From NCBI RefSeq assembly GCF_050496545.1, contig NZ_JBNVZV010000015.1:1-64000 (forward strand): a stretch of DNA of 64,000 nt, written 5' to 3'. A program made the position numbers and the translations under genes. This DNA comes from Phycicoccus avicenniae_A (GTDB lineage Bacteria; Actinomycetota; Actinomycetes; Actinomycetales; Dermatophilaceae). Under the pieces are notes generated by a model, which saw only the letters and a program-made list of their open reading frames with translations, was not told where the DNA came from and ran no database searches. Shown here in pieces: positions 33,076-42,341 of the stretch (position 1 is its first letter; each line of letters opens with the position of its first letter).

Positions 33076-34251
33076 ATGGCACACAGATGGCACGCGGGCG
33101 GCACGGTTCGAGCCTGTTCGAGGGGCCGGGACGTGGCCGGGCGTAGCGGCCGGCGAGGCTTCGGGCGCGTTCGCAAGCTTCCCTCGGGGCGCTGGCAGGC
33201 CAGCTATGTCGCCCCCGACCTGGTCCGGCTCAACGCCCCGTTGACGTTCCTCACCAAAGGGGATGCAGAGGGCTGGCTCGGGCTCGAACGTCAGCGCATC
33301 ATCCTGGGGGAGTGGAAGCGCCCCGAGCCGCCGGCGCCGCCGCCATCCGTCGTCACGTTCTCCGACTACTCCGCGTCCTGGGTCGCCACCCGGGGCATCA
33401 AGCCCAAGACCCGCGAGGGCTACGAGCACCTCCTGACGCGCTACCTCCTGCCGACATTCGGTGAGCAGCCCCTGGCCGCCGTCAACCCCGCGGACGTTCG
33501 TGCCTGGTGGGGCTCGATGGACCCGAGTACCCCCACCGTCCGGGCGCGCTCGTACGCACTGCTCAAGGCCGTTCTCAACACCGCGCTTTCCGACGACTTG
33601 ATCGCGTCGAACCCCTGTCGCATCCGCGGCGCGTCGAACACCACTCGCGCGCGGGAGGTGCGGCCGGCCACCGTCGAGGAGATCACGACCATCGTCGATG
33701 CGATGCCCGAGCGCTACCGTGCGCTGGTCCTCCTCGGAGCCTGGTGCGCCTTGCGGCTGGGCGAGCTGCTCGAGCTACGTCGCGGCGACGTCGACGTCCG
33801 AGCCGGCACCGTGCGAGTTGAACGAGCGGTGTCCCAGGTCCGCGGGCGACCGGTCATCGGAACTCCGAAGTCCAGTGCGGGAACTCGCACCGTCGCCATC
33901 CCTCCGCACGTGCTTCCGTCCATCGTCGAACACCTCGACTCGTTCACCGCGCGGGGCAAGGACTCGTTGCTCTTCCCCGGTGCCGACGGCACGTCGAGCC
34001 TCCAGCCGTCGACGCTGTACAAGCCCTGGCGTGCCGCACGCGAGGCCGCTGGACGACCGGATCTCCGACTGCACGACCTCCGCCACACGGGCGCCACGAT
34101 GGCCGCGATGGCGGGAGCGACTCTGGCCGAGCTGCAGCAGCGGCTCGGCCACAGCAGTGTCAACGCAGCACTGCGCTACCAGCACGCGGCCCAGGGCCGG
34201 GATCGACAGATCGCCGATGCGCTCTCGCGCATGACGCAATCTCGCGAGTGA
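33076..34251 (+). CDS. Tyrosine site-specific recombinase (integrase)
   Basis: 391 residues. A SAM-like/core-binding domain (TFSDYSASWVATRGIKPKTR, region 95-180) is followed by the catalytic domain: first Arg in GAWCALRLGELLELR, Lys in TPKSSAGTR, the box HDLRHTGAT, GHSSVNAALR and nucleophile Tyr in RYQHA. The catalytic set appears intact. It has no strong Shine-Dalgarno sequence and the first 40 residues may be overcalled; a start nearer GRVRKLPSGRWQASYV is possible. Its position beside tRNA-Thr indicates integration at that gene. Confidence 0.92.
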   Translation: MAHRWHAGGTVRACSRGRDVAGRSGRRGFGRVRKLPSGRWQASYVAPDLVRLNAPLTFLTKGDAEGWLGLERQRIILGEWKRPEPPAPPPSVVTFSDYSASWVATRGIKPKTREGYEHLLTRYLLPTFGEQPLAAVNPADVRAWWGSMDPSTPTVRARSYALLKAVLNTALSDDLIASNPCRIRGASNTTRAREVRPATVEEITTIVDAMPERYRALVLLGAWCALRLGELLELRRGDVDVRAGTVRVERAVSQVRGRPVIGTPKSSAGTRTVAIPPHVLPSIVEHLDSFTARGKDSLLFPGADGTSSLQPSTLYKPWRAAREAAGRPDLRLHDLRHTGATMAAMAGATLAELQQRLGHSSVNAALRYQHAAQGRDRQIADALSRMTQSRE

Positions 34252-34680
34252 GCCTGTCCCTTACCCAGCACTTAGCCCCGCTCAGTCGCCGGAAGAGACT
34301 GACAATGCGTCTCTTCGCCCCGACAGCCACCAGATTGCGGGGCACTAATACCTCGCCTGGCGACCTCGCGCGGGGCCAGCGACCCCCGCCGCAGCCGTCG
34401 GCCACTACCTGGTTCATGATTCTCTGCGAGAGGCAACCGACCGGGATTTAGGCCCGTTACGGAACTGTCATTTGAGTCACGGCGAGGGCCCCTAGGCTGG
34501 GGTCATTCGTGCCTTCGTTTGGGCACAAGGGGCCACACTCGGTCTGCCACGGCGCCGCGTCCGTCACGATCCCGACGCGCCCGCATCTCTGGACAACGAG
34601 CGCTTTTGTGGGAGAGGCTGGCTCCGTCCCATTACGTGGTCAGTCCGGCTCGAGGCCGGTCCCGGTCTACGAGGTTTCCC
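34252..34680. other. 429-bp intergenic region between integrase and the 1029-residue gene
   Basis: It is AT-richer than the flanks. I see no gene. TAGGCT at 34493-34498 is a good actinobacterial -10; a TTGAGT at 34472-34477 precedes it with only 15 nt, so the -35 is doubtful. This is the likely promoter of the two-gene unit. Confidence 0.45.
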
Positions 34681-37600
34681 ATGGCCGTAACGACGCACAA
34701 CTTGTTTCGGTTCGTCAATCTTCGCGGCACCGTCGCCGGAGCAGCCATCGAGCCCAGCCAGGACACGGAGTCCAGCGTCATGCTGGGACTGCTCGCGGGA
34801 CGTTCACCCAGTCACCTCACGCCACAGGAGCAAAAGCAGATCCTGGCGTCCTACACCCCCATGACCCGAAAGACGCAGGCGGCGCTTGGGTTGTCCGTCG
34901 CCGCAGACCGCCTCTACCGCTCGAGATCCAGGTCGCCGTTAGGCCTGTCCGGCCTGACGGTCCAGATCAAGGGACGGAACACAACCTTGGCTCAGTTCGG
35001 CCGGTCCCCTGCACTGCTCCGCGAACAACGACTGGTCTACGACGCCTGGCTGTACGCCCGCGTGAGCGGTAGGCGTCGTGAAGATCTGGCGCGCCTACTG
35101 CGGGCGTCGGCCGTCTTGAGAGCACTCGACACGACCGACATAGGCTTCGTCAGCCGTGCCCTGACAGCGCCTGTCACGCTTCCTCCCGGGTGGCTGCCTT
35201 TTGTTCGACGTCGAGACGCCGCCCCGCCGCCCGCCCCCGCCTTGGTCGATGTGGCGACTCATCGGACGCAGCTGATGGCCCGCCGGGCCAAAGTCATCCG
35301 CCGGATCTCCGATCACGAGACCATTCAGCACACCGCTCATCAAGTGATGTCTGGGCTAGCCGCCACACCGTCTCAGCCTCCCGCAGGTCACCGCGTGCGC
35401 TCCTCGATGGTCGGCGGTCTGCTGGAGCGCGCAATGTCGCCAGGCGGGCCGGTGGTCCGCGCGACGCCCGTCAGGGCGGCGCCTGCACTCGACGGAGCGT
35501 TTTACGGTGACCTGGACGCGCGGCTGACGTCGGCGCAGCGCAAGACCCTGCGAAAAACTCTCTTGCGGACCGGCCTTCCCAAGCCGAACAGCTTTGGAGG
35601 GCTACTGGACGTCCTAGACCCTAGTCATCTCATCGACGAAGCCAACCAGCTCTGTTCGCAGATTCGGGCGCTTGACGCCGTGCCACAGCAGGATCTTCCC
35701 GCCGCCCCACCCGCGAACATCGCCAACCCACGTTCGACGGTCCGCGGGATTGGCTGGGGTGACCTCATCGTTGCGAGGGAGCAGCTCGTTGGTTATCAGG
35801 CTAGGGAGATCGCCCATGTCGAGAATGTTTTGGCGGGTGAGTCCAAAGGCCGGCGGCACCTGCGCAAGCAGCGGACTGAACAGGTCTTGGAGATCGATCG
35901 ACTCGAGGAGACCCAGACCGAGCGCGATCAGCAGAGCACCGACCGCTTCGAGCTGCAGACCCAGAGCCAGAAGACCATTGAGAGCGACTTCAAGCTAGAC
36001 GCCGGACTGAACACCAGCGGCCGCTACGGGCTGACCCGTGTCGAGACCAATCTCGACATTGGCGTGCATCAGTCCTCGTCCGAATCCCGGTCGTCGGCTC
36101 AGAACCTGGCTAAGGAGGTCGTTAATAGGGCGATCGAACGGACCCGCGAGGAGGTTCGCGAGCGACGACGCACCACGACCGTCGACGAGATCCGCGAGTT
36201 GAACCGGCACAGCATCGACAACACGACCACCGGCGTCCCGAATCCCGTCCCTGTGAGTGGCATCTACCTGTGGTTGGAGAAGCTGCACGAGGTTCAGCTT
36301 CGGCACTATGGCACCCGGCTCATGATCGAGTTCCACGTCTCCGAGCCGGGCGTCAGCCTGCTGGAGGGATGGGCCGCGAACGCCCACGAGTCGGAGCTGC
36401 CGCCATTCGATGTGGGTCCGACAGACGTCAACGAAGGGAACTACCTTTGCTTGGCCGAGCGCTACGCCGCCACCGAGGTCGAACCGCCCCCGCCGCTATA
36501 CGTCGCCGTGGGATTCACCTTCGCTTCTACGCCCAGCGAGGACGTGAACGAGGACACCGCCGAGGACGTCGTGGCGGACAGCATCGCAGTGCCCGAGGGG
36601 TACCAGCCGGTGTGGGCGACGGCACTCATCAACGCCCACCCGGGGCACGCGGAGTTCTTTGACATCGAGGTGGCTGTGGCCGGACGCGAGCTGATCGCCT
36701 TCTCCGGGGTCAATGCCGACCACGAGAGTATCGTCCTTGACCCGCAATTCTGGCCCAACGGAGTGCCCATCACGGCCCGCGCGTTCGGCCACTTCGACAA
36801 GACGATGACTCTCCACGTCGTCCTGCGTTGCCTTCGGAGCCCCGAGGCACTGACCAAGTGGCGACTCCGGACCTGGAGTCACCTCCGCGCCGGCTACGAG
36901 CAGTTGCGCCAGCGCCAGGAACGTGCCGCCCAGATCGCCCAGGCCAACCAAACCCTGGGCGTCCAGATCACGGGCCGGCCAGAAGCAGACAACCGCACGC
37001 GGGAGAAGGACGAGCTCAAGAAGTGGTGCATCAAGGCGATGCGGGGCAAGCCATTCGACTTCGACCACGTCGTGTCATTTAGGGGATCCCAGGAACCTGA
37101 CCCTGCCGCCTCCGCTTCCGATGCCCCCATCACCAGACTGTTCGAGGACGCCTTCGAGTGGGACCAGATGAACTACTTCCTCTACTCCTATTTCTGGAGT
37201 CGAAGGTCGACATGGTCGCTGCGCGCCCAGCAGCTCAGCGACGACCCGGCCCATCAGCGTTTCCTGACTTCCGGGGCCGCTCGGGTCATCGTGCCGGTCA
37301 CCCCGGGATCTGAGGCTGCTGTGCTCTACTACCTCGACACGGATCCTGCGGCTGTGCCCGAGCAACAGCGGGTGCAGGGCCCAGTGATCGAGGGCGTGCC
37401 ACCGTCGGAGACCTCGTTCGCGGGGCTTTGGATCGAGCTCCTCACCGACCGCCGTCAGGAAGTGGCTCGCGGCTCTGGGACTCTCTCGGTTACCAACGGC
37501 TCGACCAGTGTGACCATCAATAGCGACAGCACGTGGCATGCAGACCGGACCGACCTCGGTAGAGAAGTCTTCCTTAACGGCGACGTCTACACCGTGGTGG

Positions 37601-37770
37601 CTGCGTCAGACAGGGCGCTGACACTCGACCGTCCCTACGCCGGCTCAACCGCGGCCCGGGCGATGTACGCCGAAGGGTCGGTGCCCTACGGACCCTCCTG
37701 GGTCGCGACGGTGCCCACGTCGCTAACGGTTCTGGAGCCCAATCGACCCGCCCTGTCGACGTTGCCGTGA
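34681..37770 (+). CDS. Large protein of unknown function (1029 aa), first gene of island two-gene unit
   Basis: 1029 residues, no signal peptide or membrane helix. It starts FRFVNLRGT after 9 residues; residues about 60-330 are basic and helical; about 395-505 is a long charged helical stretch (DRLEETQTERDQQSTDRFEL, then EEVRERRRTTTVDEIREL). Around 525-550 lies IYLWLEKLHEVQLRHYGTRL with MIEFHVSEPG, which I recall in a loose form (W-x-x-K-x-x-x-x-Q-x-x-x-Y-G-x-R-L-M) from other large uncharacterised proteins, not a named family. A coiled coil sits near 730-765. Residues about 931-1005 look like a beta domain common in phage structural proteins (GTLSVTNGSTSVTINSDSTW). ATG 34681 is preferred over an open frame from 34519, whose first 54 residues are low-complexity. 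Codon use is less GC-biased than the flagellar genes. Confidence 0.85.
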   Translation: MAVTTHNLFRFVNLRGTVAGAAIEPSQDTESSVMLGLLAGRSPSHLTPQEQKQILASYTPMTRKTQAALGLSVAADRLYRSRSRSPLGLSGLTVQIKGRNTTLAQFGRSPALLREQRLVYDAWLYARVSGRRREDLARLLRASAVLRALDTTDIGFVSRALTAPVTLPPGWLPFVRRRDAAPPPAPALVDVATHRTQLMARRAKVIRRISDHETIQHTAHQVMSGLAATPSQPPAGHRVRSSMVGGLLERAMSPGGPVVRATPVRAAPALDGAFYGDLDARLTSAQRKTLRKTLLRTGLPKPNSFGGLLDVLDPSHLIDEANQLCSQIRALDAVPQQDLPAAPPANIANPRSTVRGIGWGDLIVAREQLVGYQAREIAHVENVLAGESKGRRHLRKQRTEQVLEIDRLEETQTERDQQSTDRFELQTQSQKTIESDFKLDAGLNTSGRYGLTRVETNLDIGVHQSSSESRSSAQNLAKEVVNRAIERTREEVRERRRTTTVDEIRELNRHSIDNTTTGVPNPVPVSGIYLWLEKLHEVQLRHYGTRLMIEFHVSEPGVSLLEGWAANAHESELPPFDVGPTDVNEGNYLCLAERYAATEVEPPPPLYVAVGFTFASTPSEDVNEDTAEDVVADSIAVPEGYQPVWATALINAHPGHAEFFDIEVAVAGRELIAFSGVNADHESIVLDPQFWPNGVPITARAFGHFDKTMTLHVVLRCLRSPEALTKWRLRTWSHLRAGYEQLRQRQERAAQIAQANQTLGVQITGRPEADNRTREKDELKKWCIKAMRGKPFDFDHVVSFRGSQEPDPAASASDAPITRLFEDAFEWDQMNYFLYSYFWSRRSTWSLRAQQLSDDPAHQRFLTSGAARVIVPVTPGSEAAVLYYLDTDPAAVPEQQRVQGPVIEGVPPSETSFAGLWIELLTDRRQEVARGSGTLSVTNGSTSVTINSDSTWHADRTDLGREVFLNGDVYTVVAASDRALTLDRPYAGSTAARAMYAEGSVPYGPSWVATVPTSLTVLEPNRPALSTLP

Positions 37771-37789
37771 AGCTCGCGGCAGCAATCTC

Positions 37790-38944
37790 ATGAGCCGCTC
37801 GCGCGGAAGGGCCGTGACGTCAGCGAAGTTGTCCACCGACGAGATCGTTGCCATGAAGCGGTTGCTGGATCGCCGAAAACTGGTGCGGCTCAATACGATC
37901 GACGTAGTGAGAGCTGGCATCGACTTCGCACGGACCCGTTACTTGGAGATCGAGCAGGCGATCACCAATCAGCGCATCAGCCAGTTGGCAGCCCCTCCTT
38001 CATTCCCCGAGATGGTCATCTACATCGCGATTGGAGGTCTCGTTGACCCCCTCGTCGCCGCCGGCCTTGAACGAGCGATGCGATTCGTCCTTAAGGACCA
38101 CCTCAGTTTCGTCAAGGTGGCACTGCAGGGGACGGCAAAGCCGGAAGTCGTCGAGGAGTGGAGAACCTTCTTCAAGATCGGCGCCAACTACAAGATCAAG
38201 CAGCTGAACATCCCGAGCGAGCAGTTCCTCAACCCGGAGACCACCTGGGGCCGGCTCTACCGTTACGTGCCCCAATACGTCGGGAGCCGCCTCGACGAGG
38301 TTGTCCAGTTAGGACCGCCGAAGACGACCAGCCCCGTAGCGCCGTCTCAACCGGTCGCCCAGCTGCTCTTGGTGCTCGACCTCTGGGTCTCGTCCTGGGA
38401 GCGGACCGTCGACTTGCAATATCGCAACTTCGACCTGCTCCTGGATCGGGGCGACGGGGCCAAGCTGAAGGAGGAACTTGCAGACGCTGAGGACTCAGAC
38501 TCCCGCTCTGATAGTGGACAGTCGGTCAGTGCTGACCGTCACGAACAGGCGGAGCGGTTCGGAAATCTCGTGCTACTGCTGCTGTTCGCTCAAGCACACC
38601 CCCAGCTCGGGACGCTCGAGAGGGTGGAGAACCCGGTCCTGCTACGACGGGACGGAAGCTTTGTCCACGAGCGCATTGTCAAGCAACCGCCCAGCAGTCG
38701 CGACGTCCTGCAGGTCGCCGTCGATCAGCTCGTGCATCCCCGAGCACCATGGCCGCAACCAACCTTTCGGGAGTGGGCCCTCCAGGACTACCCCCGTCAC
38801 GCGGCCAGTCTCGAGTCGGATCCGCACTTCAAGGAGGACATCTTCGTGCGGGCGTCGATCGAGCTGATCCGCTGCTCGTCTGTCGCACTTCAGGAGGTCA
38901 TGAACAGCCCGACCGGCAACACGGAACTACTGCGCACCCGCTGA
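37790..38944 (+). CDS. Protein of unknown function (384 aa), partner of the 1029-residue protein
   Basis: 384 residues, no family recognised. It begins with a basic segment, then a helical region (DEIVAMKRLLDRRKLVRLNT, ARTRYLEIEQAITNQRISQL), a hydrophobic stretch near residue 75 (PEMVIYIAIGGLVDPLVAAG) that may be buried rather than membrane, a middle with WRTFFKIGANYKIKQLNIPS, and an acidic Ser/Asp linker around 230-250. It starts 19 bases after the preceding stop, on the same strand and with the same base composition, so the two are probably one transcription unit. Confidence 0.8.
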   Translation: MSRSRGRAVTSAKLSTDEIVAMKRLLDRRKLVRLNTIDVVRAGIDFARTRYLEIEQAITNQRISQLAAPPSFPEMVIYIAIGGLVDPLVAAGLERAMRFVLKDHLSFVKVALQGTAKPEVVEEWRTFFKIGANYKIKQLNIPSEQFLNPETTWGRLYRYVPQYVGSRLDEVVQLGPPKTTSPVAPSQPVAQLLLVLDLWVSSWERTVDLQYRNFDLLLDRGDGAKLKEELADAEDSDSRSDSGQSVSADRHEQAERFGNLVLLLLFAQAHPQLGTLERVENPVLLRRDGSFVHERIVKQPPSSRDVLQVAVDQLVHPRAPWPQPTFREWALQDYPRHAASLESDPHFKEDIFVRASIELIRCSSVALQEVMNSPTGNTELLRTR

Positions 38945-39087
38945 ACCTCGATGGCACCATCGCCGGGGCGCACCAATCTGGGTCCTGTCGCGGTCGGTTC
39001 CGGCGCATCGACATGCGTCTTAGCGCCGCCAGTCGACCGGCGGGTCGTCGCACACAGCCGACTGAGCAGTGAGGTTCGCGGCACGAT

Positions 39088-39816
39088 GTGGCTGTGAACC
39101 TCTGGGACGTTGACCCGCTCAACGTGCGCCCGACCTTGGTCGAAGAGCGCCGGGACCTGCTCGCGCTCCTCGCCGTGTTGAGCCCCGATCAATGGACCGC
39201 CCCCACGGAAGTCCCTGGGTGGACGGTCAAGGACCTCGCGCTCCACATCCTCGATGACGACCTCGGCTGGCTCTCGCGGGGTCGCGACAGCGACTCCAGC
39301 AGTCTGCTCACCATCGAGGATCCCAGCGAGTTCGTCGACGCGCTCGCCGCGAAGAACCAGCGGTGGCTCGACGGCGCAGCCGGGCTCAGCCTTCCAGTAG
39401 TGGCCGGCCTCCTGGAATGGGCAGGCAACCAGATGGACGGCTACTACGCGACGCTAGACCTGGCCGGTGAAGGACGGGTCGCATGGGCCAGCGACGGGCC
39501 AGTCCCGATCTGGTTCGACATCGCACAAGACCTCACCGAACGCTGGGTCCACCAGATGCAGATGCGCGGTCCGCTCGATCTGGTGGGCGAGTACCGCGAC
39601 GCCTACCTCCCACTCGTCCTGCGCACGTTGGCCTGGGCACTACCCCACCAGCTCACCCTCGAGGCGCCCACGAACACCACCGTCGATGTTGATCTCGGAT
39701 CCGGCGGACGCTGGCACCTCGTCCGCCACCGCGCGTTCGCTGAGGCGATCGCAATCTGCGTCTATCCGCCGCGAGACGACCTAGCTCATCGCCGCATGAG
39801 CGGACGTCCTGGGTAA
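39088..39816 (+). CDS. Mycothiol-dependent maleylpyruvate isomerase-like (DinB-fold) protein
   Basis: 242 residues. N-terminal VEERRDLLALLAVLSPDQWT, TEVPGWTVKDLALHILDDDL matches the MDMPI_N/DinB-like domain: a Trp after the Pro-Gly and a His in helix 2 for metal binding. The later DLTERWVHQMQMRGPL holds a further His. Such enzymes use mycothiol for isomerisation or detoxification, but many have no known substrate. GTG 39088 or GTG 39094 is the start. Its stop abuts the stop of the convergent channel gene. Confidence 0.8.
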   Translation: MAVNLWDVDPLNVRPTLVEERRDLLALLAVLSPDQWTAPTEVPGWTVKDLALHILDDDLGWLSRGRDSDSSSLLTIEDPSEFVDALAAKNQRWLDGAAGLSLPVVAGLLEWAGNQMDGYYATLDLAGEGRVAWASDGPVPIWFDIAQDLTERWVHQMQMRGPLDLVGEYRDAYLPLVLRTLAWALPHQLTLEAPTNTTVDVDLGSGGRWHLVRHRAFAEAIAICVYPPRDDLAHRRMSGRPG

Positions 39817-40467
39817 TCATTCGGCCGGCGGCGCCCCTTCGCTGCTCGCGCGCTGGACCTGGCCCACCATCCAGGTCGCGATCGATGCGGTCACCGCACC
39901 CACCACCGCGATCCCGACGATCATCAGCGCGACGGCGACGAAACGGCCCTCGGTCGTGACCGGGTACCGGTCGCCGTAGCCCACGGTCGTGACGGTTGTT
40001 GAGGCCCACCAGAGGGCGTCACCGAAGGAGGTGATGTTCGCCGTGGGTGCGTTCTGTTCTGCGTCGAGCACAGCGATCGCGCCGAGGAAGACGGCCAAGA
40101 TGGCGACGCCTGCGACGTATGTCGAAACCCGCCCGATCAACGAGCTTGCAGCTGAGCGATTGAGGACCCGCGCGAAGGCCAACAGCCTCAACAGCCGCAG
40201 CGGGCGCAGCATCGGTAGCACGATCAGCGCGACGTCGTACCAATGCCGGGCCACGTACTCTACGCGGTGTTCCGCGAGCCACACGCGCGCAGAGAAGTCC
40301 ACCGCGAACGCTCCCCAGACCGTCCAGGACGCCACGGTGAGGAAGCTCCGCAGGTCTGAGTCCAGGCGCGGGTCCAATACTGGCCAGGCGTAGGCGAGGA
40401 GGAAGGCGACCGCCAGGAGCAGGAGAGGCACCTCTGCGCGGCGCTCCCATCGCTCCACCCGAGTCAC
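39817..40467 (-). CDS. Voltage-gated-type potassium channel
   Basis: 216 residues, six-segment layout. S4 is visible as PLRLLRLLAFARVLNR with regular basic residues, and the pore loop has the selectivity filter TTVTTVGYGDRYPVTTEGR between S5 and S6. It should be a tetrameric Kv-like potassium channel. The GTG start at 40467 is supported by TAACGT (40479-40474) 6 bases before it, giving a leaderless mRNA; an overlapping ATG is out of frame. Confidence 0.9.
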   Translation of the reverse strand: MTRVERWERRAEVPLLLLAVAFLLAYAWPVLDPRLDSDLRSFLTVASWTVWGAFAVDFSARVWLAEHRVEYVARHWYDVALIVLPMLRPLRLLRLLAFARVLNRSAASSLIGRVSTYVAGVAILAVFLGAIAVLDAEQNAPTANITSFGDALWWASTTVTTVGYGDRYPVTTEGRFVAVALMIVGIAVVGAVTASIATWMVGQVQRASSEGAPPAE

Positions 40468-40473
40468 ATGGCC

Positions 40474-40479
40474 ACGTTA
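40474..40479 (-). promoter_or_regulatory. -10 box for leaderless potassium channel mRNA
   Basis: TAACGT on the minus strand, 6 bases before the GTG at 40467. The geometry is the same as at several other genes here. Confidence 0.5.
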
Positions 40480-40664
40480 GGCCGAACGACGGTTTCCCCG
40501 CATCAGTCCGGCGAAGTGCGGCTTGCGGCAGGAACGGGTGGATCGCTGTTATAGACGCGTCACTTCGCCGCCTGCTGACCGCCTGAAGTCGTGATGTTAG
40601 TGCGGTCCTTGCGACATGATCGGGCCTTGCCCCATTTCCTTGCCCAGGTGCTCCAGCGGCTGAG

Positions 40665-41098
40665 GTGCCACTTGACGGTGGGCTATCGGACCGCGAGCTC
40701 TCGCGAGTGCAGGACAAGCTCAGCTTCACCTTCGGCCCCGAGCATCGCGACCTTCTCCAGTCGGCAATGCCCGTAGGCAGGTCTTGGCCGGACTGGCGGA
40801 AAGATCCCGAGCACGAGTTGCGAGGACGCCTCGACTGGCCACTTGAAGGTGTCATCTTCGACGTACACAGCAACGTGGTTCTGGTCGGTCTTATCGGGAC
40901 CTCGTCCTGATGGCAGTGACGACCGTGAACGCGAGGCGCCCACAACTTGCGCATGTTCCGAGGCGCGTCCCGCTGTTCTCGCGTCGTTGACTGACGTCAG
41001 ATCCGCAGTTCGCGCCGAGCCCGGTCTTCTCGCTTCAGACCGACGTCATCTTCTACGGCGACAACCTGCTCGACCACGTCGCTCACGAGTTCGACGCC
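40665..41098 (+). pseudogene. Decayed SMI1/KNR4-family gene
   Basis: Three frames in succession give one SMI1/KNR4-like protein. Frame A from GTG 40665: GLSDRELSRVQDKLSFTFGP, LLQSAMPVGRSWPDWRKDPE, RLDWPLEGVIFDVHSN. Frame B near 40876: FWSVLSGPRPDG. Frame C from 40931: QLAHVPRRVPLFSRR, an in-frame TGA at 40988, then SPVFSLQTDVIFYGDNLLDH. At least two frameshifts and one stop mean it is dead. This family often supplies immunity proteins against polymorphic toxins, but it also has other roles. Confidence 0.8.
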
Positions 41099-41311
41099 CC
41101 GCCCCTGCAACCTCCGACCGGACAAACGTGCCCTTCTGGTCCAGCCTGGCCCAAGGTGCCGAGAACCGTGATCTGTAGCGGCACCCTTGGTCGATCAAGT
41201 CGCAACACCACTCTCTGAGACCCAGTGCATTCCGCCGTGAGTCGAACTCCCTCTCACGCGGCGTGAGCGGACGTTGACCTGAATGATGCGACCGTTGGCT
41301 GCGGCTGATTC

Positions 41312-41797
41312 ATGCTGTCGACCGTGGTGGACCCGGTGACTCAACGCGTGGTCATTGCAAGTGGCCGGTATCGAGCCTGTGTCATCGGACATCTGTTGCT
41401 GCTAGCGCTGTTGACGGACGGTGGCCTACTTGACCCTGACCCAAGTGCCGGCGATTCCGCATGGCCGGGCGTGTTCATCTTCATCTTGAGCACCTTGGCC
41501 GTGCTGGTAGGTCGCGCCGCTCGGCTTGGCTTGGTAATTGACGGGGAAGACGTCACGACTCGTGGCCTCTGCGTCAGCCGGCGAACGCCGACCTCAGATG
41601 TGCTGCAGGTCGAAGCGGTTGGATACAGCGGGCAGATGAACTGGTACGGGCACTCACGCTTCTTCCGAATGCTTCGACTTGACCTCCGCGATGGCCAGCG
41701 GGACGTGCCGATGGTTATTGCATTCGGCAGGCAGGCCCACCCGCTCCAGCAACGAGCCAACGCAGCGTTGAGCGAGGTCCGGATGGGGCAGGCGTGA
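41312..41797 (+). CDS. Membrane protein with PH-like domain
   Basis: 161 residues. Two membrane segments (RACVIGHLLLLALLTDG near residue 25, AWPGVFIFILSTLAVLVGRA near 55), then a cytosolic beta-rich part (LVIDGEDVTTRGLCVSRRTP, FRMLRLDLRDGQRDVPMVI) that resembles the small bacterial PH-like domains. The function is unknown. Codon use is mixed, as in the rest of the island. Confidence 0.6.
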   Translation: MLSTVVDPVTQRVVIASGRYRACVIGHLLLLALLTDGGLLDPDPSAGDSAWPGVFIFILSTLAVLVGRAARLGLVIDGEDVTTRGLCVSRRTPTSDVLQVEAVGYSGQMNWYGHSRFFRMLRLDLRDGQRDVPMVIAFGRQAHPLQQRANAALSEVRMGQA

Positions 41798-41888
41798 CCC
41801 AACGACGCGGCGTGGGTGATGCGCGCTCTGCGGCGAGCGCATGTCCGAGCTAGGGTGCTGGCCTACTCCTTGTGAGAGCGTCTGAACC

Positions 41889-42281
41889 ATGTCGTGGCGA
41901 CCTCCGGATGAGATCCTGGCGGAGACTCGTGACTCCCGCCTGGATCCTTACCGGGAGCGTGCCGCCACCCTCGGAGGCGGCGGGGACGTCGACGCCACGC
42001 TCTTCCTGCGCGTGGAGGTGTACTGGACGCAGGCCGCCGGTCACCTGTGGTGGCGGGGTTGGTCAAAGCCCTTCGAGGTTCCTCACGGCTACATGGTGTT
42101 TGCCGATGGCCGCTTCGATGACTGGCTCGTGGGGCGGGAGGAAATGGACGAGGACCTCGCCGACTGGTCCCAGAGCAGGCTGCGCTACGGCGGCGAACTG
42201 CTAGAAGTTGAATGGCTAGACGATGCGGCATCTCGCCACGTGCGCGACGAGGTCTTCAACCTCGGGCCCCCGATCTACTGA
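41889..42281 (+). CDS. Hypothetical protein (130 aa)
   Basis: 130 residues, soluble, acidic; family not recognised. It contains the Trp-rich YWTQAAGHLWWRGWSKPFEV and ends VRDEVFNLGPPIY. A TAGGGT hexamer at 41851-41856 is a plausible -10, leaving a leader of about 25 bases. It may be a small enzyme partner or an immunity-like protein; no evidence decides. Confidence 0.55.
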   Translation: MSWRPPDEILAETRDSRLDPYRERAATLGGGGDVDATLFLRVEVYWTQAAGHLWWRGWSKPFEVPHGYMVFADGRFDDWLVGREEMDEDLADWSQSRLRYGGELLEVEWLDDAASRHVRDEVFNLGPPIY

Positions 42282-42341
42282 GCCCATGACCGCCAGTGTT
42301 GAACGCACCCGGCTGATCGCATCGCGTAATGACCTTTCGTG

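Noticed and set aside
34519..34680. 54 extra N-terminal residues for the 1029-residue protein
   Set aside because: The stretch is low-complexity, basic, and lacks a good ribosome-binding site; it also lies over the probable promoter/leader.
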